Below, one piece after another: positions 1-6,541 of a stretch of 13,380 bases of DNA; position 1 is the first letter of the stretch; every line of letters begins with the position of its first letter. The notes below the pieces were generated by a model that was given only the letters and a program-made list of their open reading frames with translations, was not told the DNA's origin and made no database searches. Source of the DNA: Clostridiaceae bacterium (GTDB lineage Bacteria > Bacillota > Clostridia > Lutisporales > Lutisporaceae); assembly GCA_028697435.1 (NCBI GenBank), contig JAQVFD010000026.1, positions 1 through 13,380 of the forward strand. Direction: 5' to 3'. The translations under genes were made by a program, and so were the position numbers.

Positions 1-1940
1 TTCAACAATTCCCAAAGCTTGACTCCTTCATATTCATTTACGTACCAATAGGTTGAATTTGAAAGATTGTATTCTGCCCTATAACCCATACCGGTGGCTG
101 CAGGCCTTCCATTTTGGTATTGAACCATGCTCTCAAGCTGTTCCACCGTATAGTTAACTTCTTTTCCAATCTTATCTCCGGTGACGGTTATTACATACTT
201 GGAGTTTTCTTCCGTATTATAAGGTGCTTTATCATGCTTGTAACCCGGTGAATCATTTTCCGCCACATAGATATATGCCATGTTTCCGAATTTTGTATAA
301 TTGGGATTTGGATCAGTCCCAAACACGGATTTGTCATAAACGAGTTTTATGCAGCCATCTTCATTACCCAGGCTTGAATCTGCACCGGTACCCGCATCAT
401 AGACGAAAGGTCTTGGATTAGTTCCATCAGGCTTTGAGGTTCCATAGGATACTATAATTGGTTTGCCCTTAGCTTCCGCTTCGTCTATTTGGCTAAGAGA
501 AAACTCTGCGATGGTTTGTCTTACTCTGTTTTTTATAAGTACCTTATGGGCAGACCCGGTGAGCTTTATTCCTGTTATTCCGGAGGTCATATTCTCCAAC
601 AGGTGTTTTAAACGGATACCTTCATATGTAAAGGTCATCTCGGTTCCGTTTCTAATATCTTTATAATCTCCCCTGAATGCCCCTGTATCCTGATTTTCCA
701 TCTCTCTGATCGAGAGGGGTATGCTGGATTCGAGTCCCGGTCCTTCAAAGGTCAAGGTTGCTCCGGATATGGCATCCACATTATATGGAGAATCCCCTGC
801 GACACCTCCGTTTGTGATGTGCTTAAAGGGGCTTTTAGAGTAGTCTGCTCCGCCGGCTGGTGTAACCTTAATTTCATTTACCAGCTTTATTAGTGAACCG
901 TTTTGGCTGTAAATTCTGAAGTATCCTGCAATGGAAGCATCGCTTTTAGCGGTATCATAGATTGCTGTTGCATCGGCAGGACTTGTTCCCGATTCATAGA
1001 CCAATACATATTTGTTAGAGGAATTTTTCAAATCTGCCACTGTTACAGGTGTATTAGCATAACCATCGGCAGATATAAATTCCACCTTGTCGTTATCCCC
1101 GTATCCCTTCAATAAAGCGCTTACAGGGACTCCTATACAATAGTCCGTTACTGTGCCGACTTTTTTTGCGTAGGTCCAGTTGCCTTTGACCCTTGGCATC
1201 ATAAGGATTTCTGCTCTGGTATAGTCTGTAGAACCAGCCCTGAGCACAGGGGGAAGCTCTTCGTTAACAAGTATTTTTTGAATTATTTTATTAAAGAGAG
1301 GGTTGTTTTGCTCATTGATATGCTGTTGACCAACCATAAGCAAAGGAGCATCTTCCTCGGTTAGGGCTTCCAGTGATGCACTTTGCGGGATTACCTCCGT
1401 ATTTCCCCTGCTTCCTGCCCTTCCAAAGGCTATTATTGTGTCCACAGGGACTTTTCCTGACTCACTATTGCTGCCCAGCTTTGGGAAATAATATCTCTCC
1501 TTACCATAAGCCGGAGTAATGAGCTTCTTGGATGTTGTGGAGTCTCCGGTATGAGAAGGATCAAAGGTTACCTTGTATCCATCGGATGCAACGAAATCAA
1601 TTTTATGCAGGTTATACTTGTCCTGCCCGAAGCCTGATTTGCTGAGAAGGTCATTGACCTTAACGCCTTTTCCAAGATAAATACTTTTTGTCGGGGTTGT
1701 ATTGATGGCAGAATAGAGATTTGTAGTTTGAGTCATTGCCATCAAATCATCCTTAGTGTAAGACTTTTCATTTTCAATACCGATTCCCTGACCTGTGACA
1801 ACCAGCATAGGTTGTTCAGTTTCCGGGGACCAAGGCTCTGCATATACTATGCTTCCCAGAGATGAAAACAGCAGTGTAAATGTCAGCAGAAAGGCAAGGC
1901 CCTTTTTTATCGGGATTTTACTGAGGGTTAAGTAGCTCAT
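1..1940 (-). CDS. Large secreted multi-domain SUOX-fold protein with FMN-attachment-like motif (3' end outside window)
   Basis: An open frame runs from ATG at 1938-1940 to the window edge with no stop (646 residues visible), preceded by a near-perfect AAAGGAGG site 7 nt upstream. The N-terminus is a signal peptide (basic residues, hydrophobic stretch at about 14-30, likely cleavage after VYA at 34). The mature part holds repeated segments resembling the sulfite-oxidase molybdopterin-binding fold (Oxidored_molyb). Each repeat carries a 'GV-x-(V/L)-x-x-LL' helix: KGVKVNDLL (91-99), IGVPVSALL (269-277), EGIRLKHLL (440-448) and EGVKLWELL (638-646). Residues 389-397 read DAISGATLT, like the covalent FMN-attachment motif of FMN-binding domains (RnfG/NqrC type). 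HINEQNNPLF lies at 207-216. The only cysteines seen are C268 and C530, neither in an obvious molybdenum-ligand context, so catalysis by Mo is doubtful. It lies downstream of an ECF/MobB operon whose small SUOX-fold protein resembles these repeats, which suggests a shared ligand. The reading frame is certain; the function is inferred. Confidence 0.85.
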   Translation of the reverse strand, partial: MSYLTLSKIPIKKGLAFLLTFTLLFSSLGSIVYAEPWSPETEQPMLVVTGQGIGIENEKSYTKDDLMAMTQTTNLYSAINTTPTKSIYLGKGVKVNDLLSKSGFGQDKYNLHKIDFVASDGYKVTFDPSHTGDSTTSKKLITPAYGKERYYFPKLGSNSESGKVPVDTIIAFGRAGSRGNTEVIPQSASLEALTEEDAPLLMVGQQHINEQNNPLFNKIIQKILVNEELPPVLRAGSTDYTRAEILMMPRVKGNWTYAKKVGTVTDYCIGVPVSALLKGYGDNDKVEFISADGYANTPVTVADLKNSSNKYVLVYESGTSPADATAIYDTAKSDASIAGYFRIYSQNGSLIKLVNEIKVTPAGGADYSKSPFKHITNGGVAGDSPYNVDAISGATLTFEGPGLESSIPLSIREMENQDTGAFRGDYKDIRNGTEMTFTYEGIRLKHLLENMTSGITGIKLTGSAHKVLIKNRVRQTIAEFSLSQIDEAEAKGKPIIVSYGTSKPDGTNPRPFVYDAGTGADSSLGNEDGCIKLVYDKSVFGTDPNPNYTKFGNMAYIYVAENDSPGYKHDKAPYNTEENSKYVITVTGDKIGKEVNYTVEQLESMVQYQNGRPAATGMGYRAEYNLSNSTYWYVNEYEGVKLWELL

Positions 1941-1947
1941 AAATTTT

Positions 1948-1955
1948 CCTCCTTT
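1948..1955 (-). promoter_or_regulatory. Strong ribosome binding site of the large SUOX-fold gene
   Basis: On the minus strand AAAGGAGG ends 7 nt before the ATG at 1940. It fixes the start of a gene that has no stop codon in the window. Confidence 0.85.
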
Positions 1956-1986
1956 AAGATTTTTACCTAATCTGGTTTAAATTGGA

Positions 1987-2016
1987 ATAAAAAAACTTCT
2001 TATGACAAAAGAAGTT
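1987..2016 (-). terminator. Intrinsic terminator/attenuator in the leader of the large SUOX-fold gene
   Basis: On the minus strand AACTTCTT (2016-2009) pairs with AAGAAGTT (2001-1994) as a perfect 8-bp stem with a 7-nt loop, followed immediately by a T-tract. It lies between a predicted promoter (2159-2187) and the AAAGGAGG site of the downstream gene, so transcripts would have to read through it to reach the coding region. It could be a regulated attenuator or simply the terminator of the upstream kinase operon. Confidence 0.75.
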
Positions 2017-2152
2017 AAATAGTTAAAATACCATTACCCCTTTTCGCATTGGAAGGCAATACAGTTTCCCATAGTACCCTATCGTCTTATACATCATGCA
2101 AAAATTGTTTAGATGAATAAAATCGGAGTGGTTCTGCTGTATTAAGTTGTAT
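2017..2152 (-). promoter_or_regulatory. Candidate structured 5' leader (orphan riboswitch-like region)
   Basis: About 135 nt lie between the predicted transcription start (~2152) and the attenuator hairpin. The RNA can form GUAUUG-CCUUC-CAAUGC (6-bp stem) and AUAG-GGUA-CUAU, followed by G-rich segments (GGGG UAAUGG). I tried to match THI-box, FMN, cobalamin, SAM, c-di-GMP, THF, lysine, glycine, purine, guanidine and molybdenum-cofactor consensus elements and recognised none. Position and architecture (promoter, structured leader, terminator, strong RBS) are those of a transcriptional riboswitch or protein-dependent attenuator. The ligand and even the regulation are inferred. Confidence 0.4.
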
Positions 2153-2158
2153 AGGTTT

Positions 2159-2187
2159 ATTATATCGTTAAGTTATTGTCAATACAA
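2159..2187 (-). promoter_or_regulatory. Predicted sigma-A promoter for the large SUOX-fold gene
   Basis: On the minus strand TTGTAT (2187-2182), a 17-nt spacer and a consensus TATAAT (2164-2159). The -35 box overlaps the last codons of the kinase gene, so the downstream gene probably has its own transcript starting near 2152. Confidence 0.6.
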
Positions 2188-2895
2188 GGGTATTGCATTC
2201 TGATTTCTTCTGATTCTTGCCTTTTCTCTGCTTTTTAGCAAATATCTGCCCACCTCTTTCAGCTTGATTCCGGAATGCTGCTCATAACTATGCAAAAATC
2301 GTCTCATGATGGTATGCTTTTCTATTGTAAAGGAAGGAGTATCTGTAAGAATGAAAAAGCATATATCCGCCAAGTCTGTTCTGATATCCCCATAGCTTAA
2401 ATCTTCAAAATCCAAACCGTATATTTTGCCTTTTGCATATATGAAATTTCTTAGATTTACATCGCCTTTCAGCAGATTGCCTGAACTACCTGATATTTTG
2501 TGCAAATTAACCATCCATAGGGCAAATTCATCAATCCAGCTTCCGATGGATTGACTCTCCACCAGATCCCCTATCAATTCACCAGGTATATATTCAAAAA
2601 ATAAACTGTCATTTTCTTTATATATTACTTTAGGAACTAAGACACCTGAATCCTGCAGCATTTTTATATTTCGGTATTCTCTCTCCGGATTACTGATATT
2701 ATGGATGCTGTACTTTTTCATAATATAAATGCCATTCTTCATATTGATCAGACAGTTATTATCAAATATATCTTTGCTGCTGTCATCAATAATTTTTGTA
2801 ACAGTTATTTCATTTAATGCAGTATTATTGAATCTAACTTTGTAAACATTATTCCTTTTACTTTTGAATTTCTCCAAAATCTCAATATTTGTCAT
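2179..2895 (-). CDS. APH/choline-kinase-like small-molecule kinase, substrate unknown
   Basis: A 238-residue protein with the minimal kinase core of the aminoglycoside-phosphotransferase/choline-kinase/RIO superfamily. A probable ATP-binding Lys sits in IMKKY (60-61) and a probable helix-C Glu in NPEREY (71-73). The catalytic loop is KGDVNLRNF (143-151), with Asp145 as the likely base and Asn150 as a metal ligand; the usual His-Gly-Asp is Lys-Gly-Asp here. The metal-binding LDFED is at 161-165, followed by YGD (168-170). The protein is short with few substrate-lid elements. The start overlaps the MobB gene by 14 bp, so it is translationally coupled. The stop TGA is followed by CAA TAA. It appears to be the last gene of the ECF/MobB block. 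In that setting it may phosphorylate the compound imported by the ECF transporter; this is inference. An antibiotic-resistance role is unlikely given the operon. Confidence 0.85.
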   Translation of the reverse strand: MTNIEILEKFKSKRNNVYKVRFNNTALNEITVTKIIDDSSKDIFDNNCLINMKNGIYIMKKYSIHNISNPEREYRNIKMLQDSGVLVPKVIYKENDSLFFEYIPGELIGDLVESQSIGSWIDEFALWMVNLHKISGSSGNLLKGDVNLRNFIYAKGKIYGLDFEDLSYGDIRTDLADICFFILTDTPSFTIEKHTIMRRFLHSYEQHSGIKLKEVGRYLLKSREKARIRRNQNAIPLY

Positions 2896-3391
2896 ATGGG
2901 CTCCAATCCTTTGCGATTTTTTCCACCAAGTCAGTCAGTTTTTCTATATCACTTATTGCACTAATGGCAGGAAGCTTTTCATAGGAAGACAGCTCATTGC
3001 TTATTATTCCGCTTAATACGAATACTCTGGGGTCCATACGTTTTTTTATATCTTCAATATTGGAAGCGCAAAGTATCTTGGGCACATCAAAATCCGTGAC
3101 ACCCTCAAGAATTACATAATCTTGTGTGTAAAATTTTAAAATCTCGGGAATAGGCAATCTTTCTTTAAAGAGAATATCTGTCTCATACAGTCCTCTGGCA
3201 GTCACGAGCTCCGCTCCGGCTTTTCTGTGCCTGTCGGTATTACTGCCCACTGTGTCTATTGCAAATTCTTCATAATGGATGTCTTTTATTGTCCCAACAG
3301 AATAATTGCGCCGATTCAGCTCTTTTATCAAGTATTCTATAGTTGTTGTTTTTCCTGACAGGGAGTACCCGTAAACTGAAAAAATCTTCAA
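2882..3391 (-). CDS. mobB: MobB-like P-loop GTP-binding protein (molybdopterin-guanine dinucleotide family)
   Basis: A 169-residue protein matching MobB in length and layout. The Walker A GYSLSGKTT starts at residue 8. Next comes VGTIKDIHY (32-40), the counterpart of 'V-x-x-I-K-H-x-x-H', then D46-T47. GSNTDRHRKAGA (49-60) is the counterpart of the family's 'G-K-D-S-x-R-H-R-x-A-G-A'. DYVILEGVTDFDVPKI (91-106) is the counterpart of 'VEGFK...PKI'. MobB binds GTP and helps MobA convert molybdopterin to its guanine dinucleotide form. No mobA, moa or moe gene is seen in this window. The gene lies 12 bp downstream of ecfT, with an SD-like GGAGG, and overlaps the kinase by 14 bp, so it is part of the transporter operon. 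The GSNT substitution for GKDS is a visible departure from the classic motif. It may therefore handle a related pterin or act as a chaperone for the imported compound. Confidence 0.85.
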   Translation of the reverse strand: MKIFSVYGYSLSGKTTTIEYLIKELNRRNYSVGTIKDIHYEEFAIDTVGSNTDRHRKAGAELVTARGLYETDILFKERLPIPEILKFYTQDYVILEGVTDFDVPKILCASNIEDIKKRMDPRVFVLSGIISNELSSYEKLPAISAISDIEKLTDLVEKIAKDWSPYDKY

Positions 3392-3403
3392 GTGGTCAAC
3401 CTC

Positions 3404-4138
3404 CTAACCTATTATATTAAAATTATATGATACTACTAACAGAACTGCTGCCGATGCTGCTATAATTGCCACATAGTCCATTCCCCTCATACTGAGCTTG
3501 CAATAAGAGGTTCTATCCGGATATGCCCTGAAGCCTCTGGATTCCATGGAAAGTGAAATGAACCTGGCTCTGTTTAAAGCTTTAATTACAGAAGGCGTCA
3601 GTACATAGGAATATAGAGATAGCTTTTGCTTAAGAGGTATTTTGACCAAATCTGCCCCTGCCAGCTGTACGGCGGTTAATGAGTCAGCAAATTCCTCTCT
3701 GAACAAAGGAAGGAATTTTATTGACAATAGTACCATAAAAGCGATTTCATAGGGCAGCTTCATAGCGATAAGACCGTATACAACATCCATGGCAGGTGCT
3801 GAAGCTATTATCAGTGCGGAAAATACTATTACGGACATTCTGATAATAATGGAAATACCGGTTTCCAAGCCTGCTGTGGTCAATATTCTCATGCCGCCTG
3901 CAGTTACCAGCACTTCTCCTCCCGGAGTGAATATGCTTTGAATCAATGCCAATACAACTAAGAAGTAAAGTAGTTTTCTTAATTTCTTTATAGGGCCTGA
4001 CAAAGCGACAGAAAACAGCCTGCATAAAATTAAGGTCAACAGCAGCAGAAAAAGAAGGGAGCTCAGCTCTGTTATCATCACTGCAGCGGAAGAAATCAGG
4101 AATACGATAATAATTTTGGTTCTGGGATCAATTTTCAT
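3404..4138 (-). CDS. ecfT: ECF transporter transmembrane (T) subunit, EcfT/CbiQ family
   Basis: A 244-residue membrane protein starting MKIDPRTKI, the typical CbiQ/EcfT opening ('DPRTKL'). About five hydrophobic helices can be seen (roughly 8-35, 56-71, 94-115, 119-143 and 222-241). Two cytoplasmic coupling segments are visible: around AVQLAGAD (156-163) and MESRGF (198-203), the latter matching the Ala-Arg-Gly/Ala motif that docks on the ATPases. Its start shares one base with the stop of the upstream ATPase (TAATG). With the two ATPases and the S component it would form a complete energy-coupling-factor vitamin or metal importer in the cytoplasmic membrane. Confidence 0.92.
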   Translation of the reverse strand: MKIDPRTKIIIVFLISSAAVMITELSSLLFLLLLTLILCRLFSVALSGPIKKLRKLLYFLVVLALIQSIFTPGGEVLVTAGGMRILTTAGLETGISIIIRMSVIVFSALIIASAPAMDVVYGLIAMKLPYEIAFMVLLSIKFLPLFREEFADSLTAVQLAGADLVKIPLKQKLSLYSYVLTPSVIKALNRARFISLSMESRGFRAYPDRTSYCKLSMRGMDYVAIIAASAAVLLVVSYNFNIIG

Positions 4139-4806
4139 TAAACATACTCAACTCCTTCAGGACGGAGTCTCAAAAGTTGATCGACATATTTGTCCAAAAA
4201 TTTTGCTTCGTGGCTTATTATCATATAACCCTTGCCTTCCTGCTTCAATGTCATAAGGCAATTCTCCAGCTCTTTCTTCCTTAAAATATCCAAGCCGGTA
4301 GAGGGCTCATCCAGTATGAGGAATTTTACATTCCTTGACAGTACGGAAGCTAAGGCCAATCGTTGCTTTTCACCCCGGCTGAGCTTAACAGGAGAAAAAT
4401 TTTTATATTGTATCAGATCAAATGTCTTAAGATAGTAATTTATCTTATCATCTATATCTTCCCCCGGTTCACTGCTTCCATATGTAAAGCTAAAGCGCAT
4501 TTGTTCCAGGACTGTGGGACAAAACAACTGCTTATCGGGATTTTGAAATACATAACCCACTTTTTTCCCAACATCGGATAAAGAAATATCCTTAATATTA
4601 CTGCCCTCCAAGTATATTTCTCCTCCCCGGGGTCTTAGAATACCCAGCATGAGCTTTACCAAAGAAGTTTTTCCGCAGCCATTGGGTCCAACAAGCCCGA
4701 TATGCTGATTTACATCAATATCAAAACTAATGTTCTGAAAAAGCTTATCTGTTTTAGCATAGGAAAAAGTCAGAGAGTTTATTGTATAAAAGCTCATAAT
4801 CTTCAT
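4138..4806 (-). CDS. ECF transporter ATP-binding subunit (second ATPase, CbiO/EcfA family)
   Basis: A 222-residue ABC ATPase. Walker A GPNGCGKT (40-47), Q-loop FQNPDKQLF (88-95), signature LSRGEKQ (142-148), Walker B LILDEPSTGLD (163-173) and switch His199. The signature reads LSRGE rather than LSGGE. Several starts are possible: TTG at 4809, ATG at 4806 (AGAGG 3 nt upstream) and ATG at 4797 (12 nt from the same site). I chose 4806, but 4797 is nearly as good. It overlaps the preceding ATPase gene by about 50 bp in another frame. It should pair with the upstream ATPase as the asymmetric ECF ATPase dimer. Confidence 0.9.
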   Translation of the reverse strand: MKIMSFYTINSLTFSYAKTDKLFQNISFDIDVNQHIGLVGPNGCGKTSLVKLMLGILRPRGGEIYLEGSNIKDISLSDVGKKVGYVFQNPDKQLFCPTVLEQMRFSFTYGSSEPGEDIDDKINYYLKTFDLIQYKNFSPVKLSRGEKQRLALASVLSRNVKFLILDEPSTGLDILRKKELENCLMTLKQEGKGYMIISHEAKFLDKYVDQLLRLRPEGVEYV

Positions 4807-5488
4807 CAACCTCTATTCTATCTTCTAACCTGCCTGCTTTCATGAGCAGAATTGTATCTGCAATCATTAAGTTCTTAATACTGTGGTCAATCAATATAAT
4901 TGTCTTACCGGAGGTTTGAAGCCCTTTGATCACATTAATAATCAAAGTTTTATTCTCTTTGTCCAATTCGGATAGCACCTCATCCAGAATTATAACATCA
5001 GGATTCAGACTTAAAACAGATGCTATTGCGACAAGTTGCTTTTCGCCGCCGGAAAGCAAAGAGGGGTTTTTATGCTTAAGGTTCTCTATTCCAAGAGCAG
5101 CGGCTACTTCTTGAACTATTTTTTCTATTTCTTCATAGCTAAGGCACAGGTTTTCCGGAGCGAAGGCTATTTCGGCATCAACAGTCGGTAAAAAGAGTTG
5201 ATTGTCAACATCTTGAAAAACGATTCCGATTTTTTGTGCAAGAGTTGGAAGTGACTTAGTATTTATATCTTCGCCTTTATACATTATATTGCCGGAAACA
5301 ATTCCGGATATGACCTTGGGTATGGCTCCGCACATGCAAAAGGCCAGGGTGCTTTTGCCGCAGCCGCTGAGACCTGCAATGGCAGTAATACTGCCTTCTG
5401 CAATTTCCATATTAATGGAGTCAAGTATGACAGGTGCCGCTTCCGAATACTTAAAGGACAGATTTTTGATTTCTAAAATGTTCTTCAT
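4754..5488 (-). CDS. ECF transporter ATP-binding subunit (first ATPase, CbiO/EcfA family)
   Basis: A 244-residue ABC ATPase with a full motif set: Walker A GLSGCGKST (39-47), Q-loop FQDVDNQLF (91-99), signature LSGGEKQ (145-151), Walker B VIILDEVLSELD (165-176) and switch His202 in IDHS. The Q-loop form 'FQ(D/N)xDxQLF' is typical of CbiO/EcfA proteins. The ATG overlaps the stop of the SUOX-fold gene (ATGA, 5485-5488), showing translational coupling. It would act on the cytoplasmic face with the second ATPase and EcfT to drive uptake of the ligand bound by the S component. Confidence 0.92.
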   Translation of the reverse strand: MKNILEIKNLSFKYSEAAPVILDSINMEIAEGSITAIAGLSGCGKSTLAFCMCGAIPKVISGIVSGNIMYKGEDINTKSLPTLAQKIGIVFQDVDNQLFLPTVDAEIAFAPENLCLSYEEIEKIVQEVAAALGIENLKHKNPSLLSGGEKQLVAIASVLSLNPDVIILDEVLSELDKENKTLIINVIKGLQTSGKTIILIDHSIKNLMIADTILLMKAGRLEDRIEVDEDYELLYNKLSDFFLC

Positions 5489-6000
5489 TCCAAGCTTACC
5501 TCAAAGACATATTTGCACCAGCGTTGGCTGAAGGAATCCGTAACAGCTATAAGCTGAAAGAGTCCGCTCCCGCCGTTTTTCATATTACCTAAAGGTTTCC
5601 CGTTCTTTTCAAAAGCAAGATAGATACCTTTGCCTTCCATAACTTCATCAGTGCTCAATGCGATTACATAGCCGTCCAGACCCTTCACAATCACCTTCGA
5701 AGCGGCTGTTATTGCTTCATTATCTATAGAGGCTTTGTTCAATACCTCCCTTAGCAATACGCCTTTATATTTGCGGGAAGCGGGGCCGGAGCCGGAGGTG
5801 TCCTCAACGGCTTTAAACTCATGATGATTCAAGGCGGTTATTTCTTCAAAATTAAGGGTTATCGTATTTCCATCTGAGATAATACTGATACCGACCGTTT
5901 CACCGGAGGATTTGTTCAAATCTTTCGCATTCAAATAACCCAAAATAAGTGTAAAAATAGCTAATACTGCGATTGCCGCCGCTAAATTTTTATTTTTCAT
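5485..6000 (-). CDS. Membrane-anchored small SUOX-fold (molybdopterin-binding-like) protein
   Basis: A 171-residue protein. An N-terminal hydrophobic anchor or uncleaved signal (7-22) is followed by one domain resembling the sulfite-oxidase molybdopterin-binding fold. Family-like elements are LNFEEITAL (49-57), YKGVLLREVLNKASI (78-92), VIVKGLDGYVIALSTDEV (103-120), YLAFEKNGKPL (127-137) and WCKYVFEVSL near the end, the position of the family's 'R-W-V-K-x-I-x-V'. Catalytic SUOX proteins place a Mo-ligating Cys before the 'YKGV' helix. Here the segment at 59-77 has none, and the single Cys (162) lies in the last strand. It overlaps the S component by 11 bp and the first ATPase by 4 bp. It is therefore likely an extracytoplasmic ligand-binding accessory of the ECF transporter rather than an enzyme. 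Confidence 0.8.
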   Translation of the reverse strand: MKNKNLAAAIAVLAIFTLILGYLNAKDLNKSSGETVGISIISDGNTITLNFEEITALNHHEFKAVEDTSGSGPASRKYKGVLLREVLNKASIDNEAITAASKVIVKGLDGYVIALSTDEVMEGKGIYLAFEKNGKPLGNMKNGGSGLFQLIAVTDSFSQRWCKYVFEVSLE

Positions 6001-6541
6001 TTATGTCACCTTGCCTGCCTATAGATTTTACTATTTTATAAGCTATAAGACCGCCGATACCCCCTGACAGTGAAGCAACGCACAAAGAAAGCAGCAAGGG
6101 TATAAGGGGCAGTCTGAAAAAAACAATGGAAGATAAAAAAGTACCGGATACATTAGCTGCAAGTCCCAAGACAAAAAATCCTGCCGGACTCATAAATCCG
6201 CCTTTCAGCAGTTTGGCACCAATATCAACTAATAGTCCCGGTATAGTGTAAGTTATTATGCTGGCAGCCCCATGAGTTCCGTAAAACCCTGTGATAATTA
6301 CCAACAGGGCTTGTACAAGACCTATAAGTGTGCCGGTGCCGATTTTTCCCGTTATGCCAATTCCCAGTACTATCCAAAGCATGTAAAAGCCGCCTGCGGC
6401 AGCACCTCCGGGTATATAAAGGGGGCCTGTGACTATATGGACTAAAGGCACAATAATTGGCTTTATTCCGATTCCCAGGGCTGCTGTCAATGAAATTACT
6501 ACCAGGTCATACACGGAGAATCTTTTTAAGAATTTTTTCAT
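5990..6541 (-). CDS. ECF transporter substrate-specific (S) component, ligand unknown
   Basis: A 183-residue, very hydrophobic protein with about six membrane segments and a short charged C-terminal tail, the size and form of ECF S components. The N-terminal SVYDLVVISLTAALGIG resembles the first helix of S components, which carries small residues for docking on EcfT. The GPLYIPGGAAAGGFYMLW segment (40-57) and the GTLIGLVQALLVIITGFYG segment (69-87) recall the YkoE/thiamin-type branch. I cannot assign a ligand. Its ATG overlaps the stop of the phosphodiesterase (ATGA, 6538-6541), and it overlaps the SUOX-fold gene by 11 bp. Because S, A, A' and T are all in one operon, this is a dedicated transporter rather than one sharing a common energy module. 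Confidence 0.82.
   Translation of the reverse strand: MKKFLKRFSVYDLVVISLTAALGIGIKPIIVPLVHIVTGPLYIPGGAAAGGFYMLWIVLGIGITGKIGTGTLIGLVQALLVIITGFYGTHGAASIITYTIPGLLVDIGAKLLKGGFMSPAGFFVLGLAANVSGTFLSSIVFFRLPLIPLLLSLCVASLSGGIGGLIAYKIVKSIGRQGDINEK

Noticed and set aside
224..1115. Three plus-strand reading frames (224-421, 463-666, 903-1115)
   Set aside because: They are antisense to the long open minus-strand SUOX-repeat gene, have no ribosome sites and show low-complexity shadow-like translations.
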